A stretch of DNA of 64,000 bases from Ruminococcus sp. Its GTDB lineage: Bacteria; Bacillota; Clostridia; Oscillospirales; Ruminococcaceae. Shown in pieces: positions 34,075 through 43,906 of the stretch. The stretch lies in NCBI GenBank assembly GCA_015066785.1, contig SVNT01000006.1:62001-126000 (forward strand), given 5' to 3'. Under the pieces are notes generated by a model. It ran no database searches and had not been told where the DNA came from. It saw nothing but the letters and a program-made list of their open reading frames with translations. How positions within the stretch are numbered: the first letter of the stretch is position 1; every line of letters begins with the position of its first letter. The translations under genes were made by a program, and so were the position numbers.

Positions 34075-35403
34075 TTATTTTACTACCGTACCTATGAGGT
34101 CGTAGTCCATTGTATCCTCAATCCGTACATTCACGAACTGACCCATTGCGAGCTTATCCTCCGACGAGAAGAAAATCTTTCCGTCAATGTCGGGAGCGTC
34201 CGCCGCAGTTCTTCCGAAATAGCATTCTGCCCAGCGGTCGAACCCTTCAACGACAGCCTCTACAATTTTTCCGTTCATCTCGGCATTAGCCTGCTCGGAT
34301 ATAACGCCCTGGATTTCCATAATCTGCTCGGCACGGCGATTGCGTACATCCTCATCAATCTGAGGCGTCATTGACGCTGCGGGAGTACCTTCCTCCTCGG
34401 AATACGCAAAACAGCCAAGACGGTTGAAACGGATATCCTTGACAAACTCGGCAAGCTCGGTATACTGCTCCTCGGTTTCGGTGGGGAAGCCTGTAATGAG
34501 CGTTGTCCTGAGAATGATATTCGGGATTTTTCTTCTTATCTTTTCGATGAGCGCACGGAGGCTGTCCTTGTCGCCACGGCGGTTCATCTTTGAAAGTATT
34601 TCCTTGTTTACGTGCTGAATGGGAAGGTCGATATACTTGACGATTTTTTCTTCCGACGCAATAACATCAAGAAGTTCATCGGTAATTCTGTCGGGATAGC
34701 AGTAGAGTATTCTTATCCATCTGAAACCGTCGATTTTGCAAAGCTCACGCAGAAGCTTCGGGAGTTCGGGTTTGCCGTACAAATCCTCTCCGTACCTTGT
34801 AGTGTCCTGCGCAATGAGGTTTATCTCCTTAACGCCGTTATCGGCAAGCCACTTTGCCTCTTCGATAATATCCTCGATTTTACGGCTGCGGAATTTTCCT
34901 CTTATAAGCGGAATTGCACAATACGAGCAGCGGTTGTCGCAACCCTCGGCAATTTTAAGGTATGCAAAGAACGGGAGAGTGGAAATAAGTCTTCCGCCTT
35001 CCATGGAGAGCTTTTCTTTATCGGGGAAACGCTCAACAACCTCTCCGACGATAACGCTGTTGATGACATCGACAATGTCCTCGTTACAGCCTATGCCGAT
35101 AACCGCATCAGCCTCGGGAATAAGCTCACGCACTTCCTCACGGTATCTTTCGGAAAGACATCCCGTGATTACGACCTTCTTTATTCTGCCCTCTTTTTTG
35201 AGCGTGCAGAATTCAAGTATCGTTTCGATTGCCTCTTCCTTTGCACTCTGTATAAATCCGCAGGTGTTGATGATTACAATTTCCGCAAGTCCTGCGTCCT
35301 CGATAATCTCAAATCCCGATTTCTTGAGCTTGTAAAGCATCTTTTCGGCGTCAACCTGGTTTTTTGAACAGCCGAGTGATACCATTCCTATTCTGGTAGC
35401 CAT
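34075..35403 (-). CDS. rimO: Ribosomal protein S12 methylthiotransferase
   Basis: This 442-residue radical-SAM enzyme adds a methylthio group to an Asp of ribosomal protein S12. The N-terminal UPF0004 domain binds the auxiliary cluster through three Cys (VSLGCSKNQVDAE, INTCGFI, ITGCLSERY). The radical-SAM cluster ligands are in EGCDNRCSYCAIPLIRG (C-x3-C-x2-C), and the C-terminal TRAM domain closes the protein (VEGFDRWAECYFGRT). The motifs fit RimO better than the tRNA enzyme MiaB. It sits between recX and pgsA with short gaps. Confidence 0.95.
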   Translation of the reverse strand: MATRIGMVSLGCSKNQVDAEKMLYKLKKSGFEIIEDAGLAEIVIINTCGFIQSAKEEAIETILEFCTLKKEGRIKKVVITGCLSERYREEVRELIPEADAVIGIGCNEDIVDVINSVIVGEVVERFPDKEKLSMEGGRLISTLPFFAYLKIAEGCDNRCSYCAIPLIRGKFRSRKIEDIIEEAKWLADNGVKEINLIAQDTTRYGEDLYGKPELPKLLRELCKIDGFRWIRILYCYPDRITDELLDVIASEEKIVKYIDLPIQHVNKEILSKMNRRGDKDSLRALIEKIRRKIPNIILRTTLITGFPTETEEQYTELAEFVKDIRFNRLGCFAYSEEEGTPAASMTPQIDEDVRNRRAEQIMEIQGVISEQANAEMNGKIVEAVVEGFDRWAECYFGRTAADAPDIDGKIFFSSEDKLAMGQFVNVRIEDTMDYDLIGTVVK

Positions 35404-35412
35404 AAAAATTCC

Positions 35413-35871
35413 TCACCATTCGTTTTCATATTCTTCAAGCACGGCGTTTATGTCGCCGTAGGAATACCCCATCCGTACAAGTGCGGATTTCACCTTGCGT
35501 ATTCCTTTTTCGTCGTTGAGATAACGTGCGTATTTCTTTTCGATAAGTTCGGTAATACGCTCAATAGTATCGTCTTCGTACTCCTCAAGAAATTCCTCCG
35601 CCATTTCGGGAGGAATTCCCTTACGGGTCATTTCCTGCTTTGCACGATACATTCCGTATTTCTTGACGGTAATATAGTGCCGTGCGAGTTTTTCGGCGTA
35701 TCTTCTGTCGTCTATGAGCGAAAGCTCAACCATATTATCGCAGACGGCAAGACATATCTCGTCGTCGTAGTTTTTCGACAGCTTTTCGTAAAGCTCGGTA
35801 TAGGAGCAGTCACGCCCTTCGAGGATATACAACGCCCTCTCCCTCGCACGCCTGAATGTTGCCTTGTCCAT
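35413..35871 (-). CDS. recX: Regulatory protein RecX
   Basis: This 152-residue helical protein inhibits RecA filament growth by binding in the filament groove. It has the usual three-helix tandem repeats, with RALYILEGRDCSYTELYEKL, LIDDRRYAEKLARHYI and GKGIRKVKSALVRMGYSYGDI-type segments (the last reads from about residue 120). Its ATG overlaps the recA stop by one base (TAATG), so translation is coupled to recA. This keeps inhibitor and recombinase in fixed ratio, as in many bacteria where recX follows recA. Length is at the lower end of the family. Confidence 0.9.
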   Translation of the reverse strand: MDKATFRRARERALYILEGRDCSYTELYEKLSKNYDDEICLAVCDNMVELSLIDDRRYAEKLARHYITVKKYGMYRAKQEMTRKGIPPEMAEEFLEEYEDDTIERITELIEKKYARYLNDEKGIRKVKSALVRMGYSYGDINAVLEEYENEW

Positions 35872-37061
35872 TATTCTTCAGCGGGATTGAACTCTTCGAA
35901 GTCGTCCTCGGCGTCAACCTTCACAGACTCCTTCTTAGTGCCCGTTTCCTTTGCGGCAACAGCTTCTTCTGCTGCGCCCTTTACAGCTGCGGCTTTCTTG
36001 TTCTTCTTTGATGCAAAAACAAGACTTTCTTTATTTTCAAGGATTTTCTTTTCGATTTCAGCCATGATTTCGGGGTTGTTCTTCAAAAATTCCTTGGTGT
36101 TGTCTCGTCCCTGCGCAATCTTTGAGTCGTTATAGCTGTACCATGCGCCGCCCTTATGTATAATGTCGAGGTCAACCGCCATATCGACGATTTCGCCGAC
36201 CCTTGAAATTCCCTGGCCGTACATGATGTCAAAGCCACACTCCTTGAACGGAGGAGCAACCTTGTTCTTTACAATCTTACACTTTGTGTGGTTGCCGACG
36301 ATTTCTGCGCCGACCTTTATAGCTTCTCCACGACGCACTTCAATTCTTACCGAGCTGTAGAATTTAAGCGCACGGCCGCCGGTTGTTGTTTCGGGATTTC
36401 CGTACATTACGCCGATTTTCTCACGAACCTGGTTGATGAAGATAGCAACGCAGTTTGACTTCGAAATTGCCGCTGTGAGCTTTCTCATAGCCTGTGACAT
36501 AAGACGAGCGAGAAGACCAACATGAGTATCTCCCATTTCGCCGTCGATTTCTGCCTTTGTTACCATAGCCGCAACGGAGTCGAGAACGATAACATCGATA
36601 GCGCCTGACCTTACGAGAGCCTCCATGATTTCAAGAGCCTGCTCGCCCGAATCGGGCTGTGAAACGAGCATTTCGTCAATATTTACGCCGAGTGCCGCCG
36701 CATACACGGGATCGAGAGCGTGTTCAACGTCGATGAATGCAACTTCTCCGCCGAGCTTCTGCGCCTCTGCAACTATTGAAAGCGCAACCGTTGTCTTACC
36801 TGAACTTTCAGGGCCGTAGATTTCGGTAATTCTTCCCTTGGGGATACCGCCTATTCCGAGTGCCATATCGAGCGTCATCGAGCCTGTCGGAATTGCGTCG
36901 ACATTGTAGGTCTGTGCGGCACCAAGACGCATAACAGCACCTGCACCGTAATTCTTTTCAATCTGTGCTATTGCGGTTTCGAGGGCTTTCTTCTTGTCCT
37001 CTGAGCTTTTTACAGCCGCAACCGCACCTTTTTTAGAGTCCTTTTTCTTTTCGATAGCCAT
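35871..37061 (-). CDS. recA: Recombinase RecA
   Basis: This is the 396-residue strand-exchange protein central to homologous recombination and the SOS response. Walker A GPESSGKT lies near residue 84; Walker [11 protein letters not shown], loop L1 around [20 protein letters not shown] and loop L2 around [19 protein letters not shown] follow. The C terminus (about 335-396) is longer than usual, rich in Lys, Ala and acidic residues. No LexA-like box was evident upstream, where the gene is read from a longer transcript through prmC (13-base gap). recX overlaps downstream. Confidence 0.98.
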   Translation of the reverse strand: MAIEKKKDSKKGAVAAVKSSEDKKKALETAIAQIEKNYGAGAVMRLGAAQTYNVDAIPTGSMTLDMALGIGGIPKGRITEIYGPESSGKTTVALSIVAEAQKLGGEVAFIDVEHALDPVYAAALGVNIDEMLVSQPDSGEQALEIMEALVRSGAIDVIVLDSVAAMVTKAEIDGEMGDTHVGLLARLMSQAMRKLTAAISKSNCVAIFINQVREKIGVMYGNPETTTGGRALKFYSSVRIEVRRGEAIKVGAEIVGNHTKCKIVKNKVAPPFKECGFDIMYGQGISRVGEIVDMAVDLDIIHKGGAWYSYNDSKIAQGRDNTKEFLKNNPEIMAEIEKKILENKESLVFASKKNKKAAAVKGAAEEAVAAKETGTKKESVKVDAEDDFEEFNPAEE

Positions 37062-37073
37062 ATACGTTTCCTC

Positions 37074-37919
37074 CTATTTCTTTCGGGCGCTTACTACCCT
37101 GATAATTTTACATAAATCCTGTGTGAATTCAATATCGTCAAATCCGTTTTCACGGAATATCTGTGCCACATCATTTTCCTGACCTGCGCCGATTTCGTAA
37201 ACCATATATCCGCCGTCGGAAAGACTGTCCTTCCAGAGCGCTGTGATTTTTCTGTAAAAGTCAAGACCGTCATTTCCGCCGAAAAGTGCGGTTTCGGGTT
37301 CTCTTTTCACTTCGTCCTGTAATTCCTCCATATCCCTTTGCGTAAGGTACGGCGGATTGCAGACGATTATATCGCACCCTCCGACTGCCGAAACGGTATC
37401 GGCGTCAAGTACATCTCCCCTGACTACCGCAATGTCAGAGTTGTTGAGCTTTACATTCCGCTCAAGATACTTCATTGCACCGTCGTATTTTTCAACCGCT
37501 GTAATTCTTGCGGCGTCCGTTTCCTTTGACAGCGTTATTGCGATACATCCGCTGCCGCTGCACAAATCGACAATCTTAGGTGTCGGTATTTCAAGCGACT
37601 TTACAACCTCGATTATCGTTTCGGTGTCCTGCCGTGGTATCAATACTCCCTCGCCGACGAGGAAGGGATACCCATAAAACTCCCACTCACCGAGAAGATA
37701 CTGTAAAGGCTCTCCCTCGGTGCGTTTTTTTACCGCTGAAATAAACTCCGTCGATTTTTCTTCGTCTGCGGTCGTATCCCGTTCGGTGTCGGTCATCATA
37801 CGGAAATCCCGACCGAAGAAATGCTCAAACAGCCACATACTTTCATTGCGGGAATTTTCAATACCCGCTGTTTCAAGTGCGGAAAGCGCATACTCGTACG
37901 CTTTGCGGAAGGTTACCAT
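37074..37919 (-). CDS. prmC: Peptide chain release factor N5-glutamine methyltransferase
   Basis: This 281-residue SAM-dependent enzyme methylates the Gln of the GGQ motif in release factors. The N-terminal helical domain is followed by the Rossmann methyltransferase fold with VDLCSGSGCIAITLSKE for SAM binding and the catalytic IIVCNPPYLTQRDM (NPPY). The ATG at 37919 is chosen because AGGAAG lies just upstream and MVTFRKAYEYAL is the family's usual start; it overlaps the end of the DUF1385 gene by seven bases. No prfA gene is adjacent, although DUF1385-prmC-prfA is a common order in Clostridia. Confidence 0.93.
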   Translation of the reverse strand: MVTFRKAYEYALSALETAGIENSRNESMWLFEHFFGRDFRMMTDTERDTTADEEKSTEFISAVKKRTEGEPLQYLLGEWEFYGYPFLVGEGVLIPRQDTETIIEVVKSLEIPTPKIVDLCSGSGCIAITLSKETDAARITAVEKYDGAMKYLERNVKLNNSDIAVVRGDVLDADTVSAVGGCDIIVCNPPYLTQRDMEELQDEVKREPETALFGGNDGLDFYRKITALWKDSLSDGGYMVYEIGAGQENDVAQIFRENGFDDIEFTQDLCKIIRVVSARKK

Positions 37920-38878
37920 TTGTCTTCCTCGCTGTCGTCGGGAATACAAGGCTTTATCGCCGCTATCGCACATTCAATCTGTGCGTCGGTAGGCTCGTAT
38001 GTTGTTATACGCTGAAGCCACAGCCCGGGTGCCGAAAGTATTGCCGTGAAAAAGTTGTCGTATCTTCCTGCGAGCTTTATTATTTCGTACGCTACCGATG
38101 CCTCAACGGGCACAAGCAGTAACTGCATACCGAGGCGTATCCATATATTTTCCCATGTAAGAAACATTCCGACTATAATCGCAATAAGCACGGTTATAAG
38201 AAGAAAACTCGTTCCGCATCTCTTGTGGAAGCGTGTGTGCTTTCTTACGTTTTCAACGGTAAGCTCTTCGCCGTGCTCGTAGCAGGCAATCGTCTTATGC
38301 TCCGCCCCGTGATACATAAAGGTTGTTTTCATCGTTCCCGTCAACGAAACGATTTTCATATATGATATGAGTATCACAAGCCTGAGTACACCCTCTGACA
38401 CGGTTTTGACCACATCGGGCGCACCGAGTTTTCCGAGGAGTGACGACATCAGCATCGGCACGAACTTGAACAGCACAAGCGTCAACCCGAGCGAAAGTAT
38501 AACGGTAAGTGCGGAAACAACCGCCATTACCTTCTTGTCGTCGCATTTTTCCAGCTTGCTGTCAATCCATTCTTCGAGCTTGCCCTTCTTTTCGTTTTCC
38601 TCATCAAAATCCTGCTTGTCGATTGACTTCATCATACACTGATAACCCTCAATCATCGAGTAGAGGAAATTGAATGTTCCCCGTATAAACGGAACTTTTC
38701 TGTACCACGGCGCATCCTTGCCGTTTTTTATGTCCCATACCTCGACATCAATCTCTCCCGAAGGGAGTCTGCACGCCATGGCACACTTTGATATGCCACG
38801 CATCATTATCCCCTCAATGAGAGCCTGTCCGCCGATTCTGGATTTGAATTTTTCCTTGCTTTTTTCTTTTTTACTCAT
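37913..38878 (-). CDS. DUF1385 membrane protein (YqhQ family)
   Basis: This is a 321-residue DUF1385 protein with several membrane segments between about residues 105 and 265. Hallmarks are the opening RIGGQALIEGIMMRGISKCA, the HGAEHKTIACYEHGEELTVENV stretch (cited in two parts: HGAEHKT near residue 190 and the following CYE) and HKRCGTSFLL. The function is unknown; the family commonly lies next to prmC, which suggests a link to translation. The ATG overlaps the histidine-kinase stop by eight bases and its end overlaps prmC, so three consecutive genes are translationally coupled. Confidence 0.9.
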   Translation of the reverse strand: MSKKEKSKEKFKSRIGGQALIEGIMMRGISKCAMACRLPSGEIDVEVWDIKNGKDAPWYRKVPFIRGTFNFLYSMIEGYQCMMKSIDKQDFDEENEKKGKLEEWIDSKLEKCDDKKVMAVVSALTVILSLGLTLVLFKFVPMLMSSLLGKLGAPDVVKTVSEGVLRLVILISYMKIVSLTGTMKTTFMYHGAEHKTIACYEHGEELTVENVRKHTRFHKRCGTSFLLITVLIAIIVGMFLTWENIWIRLGMQLLLVPVEASVAYEIIKLAGRYDNFFTAILSAPGLWLQRITTYEPTDAQIECAIAAIKPCIPDDSEEDKW

Positions 38879-40325
38879 TTACTTCCCTTTTTTCCTCATC
38901 GTTGTCAGGTCGGAAATGCCGTGCAGGCTGAGAAATCGCAGGTATCACGATGTTTACCGTTGTACCCTTGCCGAACTCACTCACAATATCGAGAGTGCCG
39001 TTGTGCATCATAATGATTTCGTTTGCAACCGCAAGCCCTATTCCCGAGCCCTTGACAGTATTGTTTGCCTTATAGAATTTTGTTTTTATTCGTGGAAGGT
39101 CTTTTTCGGATATTCCACAACCCGTATCCGATACGATAACCTGTATCTTCCCGCCCTCCGCAGATGCGTCAACCGTGACAACTCCTCCCTCAGAGGAATA
39201 TTTGATTGCGTTGTCTATGATGTTGATGAACACCTGTCGCAGTCTGTCGCTGTCGCCGTAAACGAACGGCAACATTTCGGGTTCGTCGTAATATATCTTT
39301 ATTCCTAGCTGACGGGCACGCTCCTCGTAAATCAGAACTGCCTCTCCAAGCTCGGCAAGGATATCCGTTGTCTCTTTGACGAGGGTGAGCTTGCCGTCCT
39401 GCATTCGTGAAAAGTCGAGTAACTCTTCGACCATTCTCGATAAACGCTCCGCCTCGTTGGTGATTACCTTCATACCTTTTTTGTGCGTTTCGGGGTCGTC
39501 TATTTCCTGAAGCGTTTCCGCCCAGCCCTTTATTGCCGTAAGCGGAGTACGCAGTTCGTGCGAAACGCTTGAGATGAATTCGTTTTTCAGCGCCTCGGAG
39601 TTTGAAAGCTCATCCGCCATATAGTTGAGCATATCACAAAGCTCTCCTATTTCGTCGTCGTTCTTCTTGACAATTCTCACCGAGAAATCTCCCGTTGCAA
39701 AACGCCTTGCGGTGACGCCCAGCTGTCCCACGGGAATTACAATTGACTTGACAAAATACAATCCCGACGAAATCATAAGCACAATCATCAGAAAACTGAG
39801 CAGTGAAACCCCGATGATGTATGTCGAGAGCTGTTTGTCAATCTGCTCCATTGATATGACCATGCGGAGTGCCTTATACTCTCCCGTTGCGCCGGGGATA
39901 ACAGAGCATACCGCCATTATCTTTTCGCCCGTCGGTGACTTGCCGACATAGTATCCGAAGTTCGACTGTGATTTTATCGCCTCGTAATAGTCCTGCATCT
40001 TAGGCTCACCCGAAGGGGTAAAGCCTGAGGATGTCAGCTTTATACTTCCGTCGGAGCCTATCACCATAAGCTCCATCCTGTCCTTCTCGCTGAAATTTTC
40101 AACGGTGTTCTTCACTTCTGAAGAGAAATTGACATTACTGCTCTGCGCATATTTCGTGAGGACTGCCGTGTATGTTCCGAGGTTGACGGAAATATATTGT
40201 CTTGCCGCCGAATAATAGTAATTCTGCATTGTCACGGCAAAGGCAATTACCACCGCAAAAAGAACAACCACCATTACGCCGAGGCTGTTAAAAAGCCAGC
40301 GCTTTGTGATGCTGTTTCTTCTCAC
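38871..40325 (-). CDS. Sensor histidine kinase
   Basis: This 484-residue membrane kinase has a first membrane helix at about 10-32, an extracytoplasmic sensor region of some 130 residues (with a PAS-like SFGYYVGKSPTGEKIMAV turn), a second helix, a HAMP domain, the phospho-acceptor H-box SSVSHELRTPLTAIKGWAET, and the ATPase domain with the N-box FINIIDNAIKYS and glycine boxes SDTGCGIS and GSGIGLAVANEI. It pairs with the OmpR-type regulator encoded 21 bases upstream. The signal is unknown. A lipoprotein encoded just before the regulator may be an accessory sensor or a target. Confidence 0.93.
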   Translation of the reverse strand: MRRNSITKRWLFNSLGVMVVVLFAVVIAFAVTMQNYYYSAARQYISVNLGTYTAVLTKYAQSSNVNFSSEVKNTVENFSEKDRMELMVIGSDGSIKLTSSGFTPSGEPKMQDYYEAIKSQSNFGYYVGKSPTGEKIMAVCSVIPGATGEYKALRMVISMEQIDKQLSTYIIGVSLLSFLMIVLMISSGLYFVKSIVIPVGQLGVTARRFATGDFSVRIVKKNDDEIGELCDMLNYMADELSNSEALKNEFISSVSHELRTPLTAIKGWAETLQEIDDPETHKKGMKVITNEAERLSRMVEELLDFSRMQDGKLTLVKETTDILAELGEAVLIYEERARQLGIKIYYDEPEMLPFVYGDSDRLRQVFINIIDNAIKYSSEGGVVTVDASAEGGKIQVIVSDTGCGISEKDLPRIKTKFYKANNTVKGSGIGLAVANEIIMMHNGTLDIVSEFGKGTTVNIVIPAISQPARHFRPDNDEEKREVNE

Positions 40326-40346
40326 GGTAATCCCCCCTATGAAAAA

Positions 40347-41054
40347 CTATCCTTCCGAATTTCCGCCCCACTTGTATCCGAAGCCCCATATAGTAACGAT
40401 GTACTTCGGGTTTGAAGGCTCGTCTTCGATTTTCATTCTTATTCTTCTTATGTTTACATCGACAATCTTGTCGTCACCGTAATAGCTTTCTCCCCATATA
40501 TGACTGAGGATGCTTGAACGGTCAAGCGCCGTGTTCTGATTGTTGAGGAAATATTCGAGTATCTGATATTCCACCTGCGTAAGCTCTATCGGCACGCCGT
40601 TCTTGGAAACAGACCTGCTCTTGAGGTTGAGGACGAACGGCCCTGACGATATAGTCGGTGAAACCTCGTCCTTGTTGAAGCTCATACATACCCTGCGGTA
40701 TACGGCGTCAACCCTCGCAGTAAGCTCCGACGGGGAGAAAGGCTTTGTGATGTAGTCGTCCGCACCCATCATAAGCCCCGAAACCTTGTCCATTTCCCGT
40801 GACTTCGCCGAGAGCATTATTATTCCTATCGTGCTGCTCTTTTCACGGAGTTTCTTGCACACCCCGAATCCGTCAATTCCCGGCATCATAATGTCAAGAA
40901 GTGCAATGTCAAAAGCGCCTCTTTCCTGTTCAAAAACCCTGAGTGCATCTTCGCCGCAGTTGACATCAACAACATCATAACCTGCTCTTTTAAGGTTTAT
41001 AACGACAAATTCCCTGATTACGTCTTCATCTTCACAAACAAGTATTCTTTTCAT
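40347..41054 (-). CDS. OmpR family response regulator
   Basis: This 235-residue regulator has a receiver domain with phospho-acceptor Asp54 (ALLDIMMPGIDG), the acidic pair in ILVCEDED and the conserved Lys in YITKPFSPSEL, then a winged-helix DNA-binding domain ending VDVNIRRIRMKIEDEPSNPK and YIVTIWGFGYKW. The ATG at 41054 follows AAGGAGG by six bases; upstream in-frame codons belong to the lipoprotein gap. It is the partner of the kinase just downstream. Targets are not evident; autoregulation of the lipoprotein-regulator-kinase operon is the simplest guess. Confidence 0.94.
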   Translation of the reverse strand: MKRILVCEDEDVIREFVVINLKRAGYDVVDVNCGEDALRVFEQERGAFDIALLDIMMPGIDGFGVCKKLREKSSTIGIIMLSAKSREMDKVSGLMMGADDYITKPFSPSELTARVDAVYRRVCMSFNKDEVSPTISSGPFVLNLKSRSVSKNGVPIELTQVEYQILEYFLNNQNTALDRSSILSHIWGESYYGDDKIVDVNIRRIRMKIEDEPSNPKYIVTIWGFGYKWGGNSEG

Positions 41055-41070
41055 GATTTCCTCCTTTTCG

Positions 41071-42402
41071 TCAAACAAGCATGAAATTATACATAAGTTC
41101 GCTCTTTGTCGGAACAAGAGCCTCCGTTTTGTTATTCGGTATCTTCACGCAGTATTCCTGCTGATTATTCTGCGAAAGTATCGTATAGCCGTTTCTTATT
41201 TTATCCTCAGAGGTTCCGCTGTTTACTACGGAAATTCTGAGCAGTTCTGTCATATCGCCGTTTATGTCACCTGCATATTTGTAGAAAACCACCTCGTCCG
41301 TAGTGGCGTCTTCTTTTACAGTGACCGTTCCTGCCCATCTGCTCGGAAGCATAAGACAGTACCCGTCGGTTATGCTGAAATATCCCGAGTTCTTCTTCGC
41401 AAGTGCAAGGGTGTCGGTATCGAAGTGATACCAGTCGGTAAGGTATATCTTATCGGCGTCTGCCACAGTTTCGTACCCCGGCATTACCGACAAGGACGGA
41501 ATTTCAATTATCCCGTCGGAATTTATATCCATCGAGGTGTATTTTGACGGGCGCACGGTTTTCATCATGGTGTCTATTCCCGCATTCATCTGAAGCTGAT
41601 AAATCGGATTTTTGAGTGCCTGTCCCTTACAGTAGAGCACCTGCGTGCTGATTGTTCCGTCACCGTTGGGTATGTCAAGGAATGCACCCGTTACATTTTC
41701 ACTCACCTTGCCGTATGAAACCGCAGTGTATTCGCCGTTTGCACCGAGGGCAATTTCCGTCTGTGTGAGAATAGTGAACTTTCCGCCTTTTATAGTAAAC
41801 AGCTTGGCATAGGAATTTTCACTTCCTCTCTCAAGGACGAGAAGTTCGTTGCCGTCGTTTCCCGAAATATCGGCTATATCTGCCGATACATAGTCCATAC
41901 CGATTATCTTGTTGAGCTTTCCTCCCGAATATGTGTATCCCGAGAGCTTTTTGTCCGTTGTTGCGGGCACTGAATATCCGACAAAAATCATAGTATTTTC
42001 GTTTTCGCCCAGCTTGCCGATTATGATTTTGTCGACATCGGCACCGTCGCCTACTGCGTCAAAAACGGCATTCCAATTTCCGTCGGCTGATTTGTCGAGA
42101 ACCGCCATCCGCACTACGGATTCGGAAGTTGCCACTCCCGTCTTTTCGTAGAATACAACAGCCTCGTCATTACCCTCGCCGTCAATATCGGCTATGACAT
42201 ACGCCGAACGATAGTCACCGTTTTTGGGATATTTGAGATTTACATTATTCCCGACGGAGTTTATCAGCGCTTGTTTTATTGCCGTCTGTTCCTCTGAAAG
42301 CTTAGGCGGAGTGACAAGACTTTCTATATTCGTACCGAGCTGAGCGCAGCCTGACAAAAGTGCCGCTGACAATACGCAGCTCAACAGCTTTTTTATCTTC
42401 AT
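41071..42402 (-). CDS. Lipoprotein of unknown function upstream of a two-component system
   Basis: This 443-residue exported lipoprotein has a signal peptide ending in LLSGC with Cys19 lipidated. The mature protein contains beta-strand repeats with VCBS/FG-GAP-like turns (VIADIDGEGNDEAVVF, ADISGNDGNELLVLE, MDINSDGIIEIPSLSV) and may form a beta-propeller-like fold. No enzyme motif is seen. It is the first gene of the run leading into the response regulator (16-base gap) and kinase, so a role in sensing at the membrane is plausible but unproven. Confidence 0.78.
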   Translation of the reverse strand: MKIKKLLSCVLSAALLSGCAQLGTNIESLVTPPKLSEEQTAIKQALINSVGNNVNLKYPKNGDYRSAYVIADIDGEGNDEAVVFYEKTGVATSESVVRMAVLDKSADGNWNAVFDAVGDGADVDKIIIGKLGENENTMIFVGYSVPATTDKKLSGYTYSGGKLNKIIGMDYVSADIADISGNDGNELLVLERGSENSYAKLFTIKGGKFTILTQTEIALGANGEYTAVSYGKVSENVTGAFLDIPNGDGTISTQVLYCKGQALKNPIYQLQMNAGIDTMMKTVRPSKYTSMDINSDGIIEIPSLSVMPGYETVADADKIYLTDWYHFDTDTLALAKKNSGYFSITDGYCLMLPSRWAGTVTVKEDATTDEVVFYKYAGDINGDMTELLRISVVNSGTSEDKIRNGYTILSQNNQQEYCVKIPNNKTEALVPTKSELMYNFMLV

Positions 42403-42432
42403 ACGCTCACCTCCGTAAAAAAATATGCAAAA

Positions 42433-42462
42433 AATGAGATGCAGACAAATCTACATCTCATT
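42433..42462 (-). terminator. Terminator after the citrate synthase gene
   Basis: AATGAGATG pairs with CATCTCATT (minus strand 42462-42454 with 42441-42433), loop of 12 bases, followed by TTTTTTGC. Its 5' arm overlaps the -10 box of the next transcription unit. Confidence 0.75.
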
Positions 42463-42465
42463 ATA
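42460..42465 (-). promoter_or_regulatory. Extended -10 promoter of the lipoprotein/two-component operon
   Basis: TGTTATAAT on the minus strand (TATAAT at 42465-42460) with a TG extension and a poor -35. If used, the transcript begins inside the citrate-synthase terminator hairpin. Confidence 0.5.
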
Positions 42466-42500
42466 ACATATTTTTGCTTAAAATAAAAGAGTTTTTGCAA

Positions 42501-43850
42501 TTATTTTCGGTCGTCTATACCTACATAATCTCTTGTCTTGGCAATAGCCTTATATGCAGGACGGATTATCCTCTTGCCTGTGAGCATTTCTTCAAGACGA
42601 TGAGCCGACCAGCCTGCCATTCTGGATACTGCGAAAAGCGGAGTATAAAGTTCCGTCGGAATGCCGAGCATTCTGTACACAAGACCCGAGTAAAGGTCGA
42701 CATTCGCACAGACTGTCTTTTTGTTTCCACGCTCCGCCATGAGTATAGGCGTCAGACGCTCAACCGTGTCGAGAAGACGGAATTCCGCCTCGATTTCCTT
42801 ACCCTCGGCAAGACGCATTGCGTTTTTCTTGAGTATCTTCGCTCTCGGGTCGGAAATGGTGTATACAGCGTGACCCATACCGTAGATAAGTCCCGACATA
42901 TCGTTTTCACGCTTGTCAAGAATACCACGGAGATAATCGGCAACCTCGCCTTCATTCTCCCAGTTCTTTACGTTCTTTTCAATGTTTTCAATCATCTGCA
43001 TTACTTTTATGTTCGCTCCGCCGTGACGGTGACCCTTGAGTGAGCCTATCGCACCTGCGTATGCGGAATATGCGTCGGTTCCCGCAGATGTAAGCACACG
43101 GCAGGTGAAGGTTGAGTTGTTACCGCCTCCGTGTTCAGCGTGGAGCATAAGCATAAGGTCGAGGAGCTTTGCCTCTTCCTCGGTATACTGTCTGTCGGCA
43201 CGGAGCATTGAAAGTATCGTCTGCGCCGTGTTTTCTTCCTCTCTGAGAGGGTGCACGATAAGGCTGTCGTGGTCGTAATGTCTGCGCTTTACCATATAAG
43301 CATTAACCATAATTACAGGCAGACGGGCAATAAGCGAAATAGCCTTGTCAATTTCCGATTCAATCGAGCCGTCTTCCGCCATTTCATCGTAAGAATAAAG
43401 TGCCAGCACCGAACGGGACATCTTGTTCATTATATTCGGTGACGGTGCCTTGAAAATCATATCCTCCGCAAAGTCAGAAGGAAGCTCACGCTTTTTAGCG
43501 AGAAGCGCCTTGAATTTTGCAAAATCTTCGGCATTGGGCAGTTCACCGAGAAGAAGGAGATATACAATCTCCTCAAAGCCGTAACGCTTGTCCGAAACAA
43601 CGCTGTCAACGATGCTGTCAACGCTGTATCCACGGTAAATGAGTTCGCCCTCGATAGAACGCTTTTCGCCTTCGTCCATTACATAACCGTGAACATTACA
43701 GATGTTTGTAATTCCGGCCATAACGCCCGAACCGTCGTCGTTACGCAGACCTCTCTTGACTCTGTACTGATTATACAGCTCAGGTTCAATCTTGTTATTT
43801 TTGAGAAGCTTACCGCATATATATTCTATGTATCCGCTATCTTCGTACAT
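42501..43850 (-). CDS. Citrate synthase
   Basis: This 449-residue citrate (Si)-synthase-like enzyme condenses acetyl-CoA and oxaloacetate, here most likely to supply 2-oxoglutarate for glutamate. Catalytic residues are visible: LMLHAEHGGGNNSTF (first His), GSLKGHRHGGANIKVMQ (second His) and the later SGLVYRMLGIPTELYTPLF segment. GMGHAVYTISDPRA is the usual substrate loop. It is somewhat longer than the 370-430 residues of typical enzymes because of an N-terminal extension of about 50 residues. It is preceded by a strong promoter and a leader hairpin and followed by a terminator, so it is monocistronic. 2-methylcitrate synthase is an alternative. Confidence 0.92.
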   Translation of the reverse strand: MYEDSGYIEYICGKLLKNNKIEPELYNQYRVKRGLRNDDGSGVMAGITNICNVHGYVMDEGEKRSIEGELIYRGYSVDSIVDSVVSDKRYGFEEIVYLLLLGELPNAEDFAKFKALLAKKRELPSDFAEDMIFKAPSPNIMNKMSRSVLALYSYDEMAEDGSIESEIDKAISLIARLPVIMVNAYMVKRRHYDHDSLIVHPLREEENTAQTILSMLRADRQYTEEEAKLLDLMLMLHAEHGGGNNSTFTCRVLTSAGTDAYSAYAGAIGSLKGHRHGGANIKVMQMIENIEKNVKNWENEGEVADYLRGILDKRENDMSGLIYGMGHAVYTISDPRAKILKKNAMRLAEGKEIEAEFRLLDTVERLTPILMAERGNKKTVCANVDLYSGLVYRMLGIPTELYTPLFAVSRMAGWSAHRLEEMLTGKRIIRPAYKAIAKTRDYVGIDDRK

Positions 43851-43906
43851 AATTACCCTCCCGACAGGGACAACCGTTCCCTGAAAAAATACATTATACA
43901 GTTACT

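Noticed and set aside
34612..35367. Long plus-strand frame opposite rimO
   Set aside because: It has no ribosome site or family motif; rimO on the other strand is complete.
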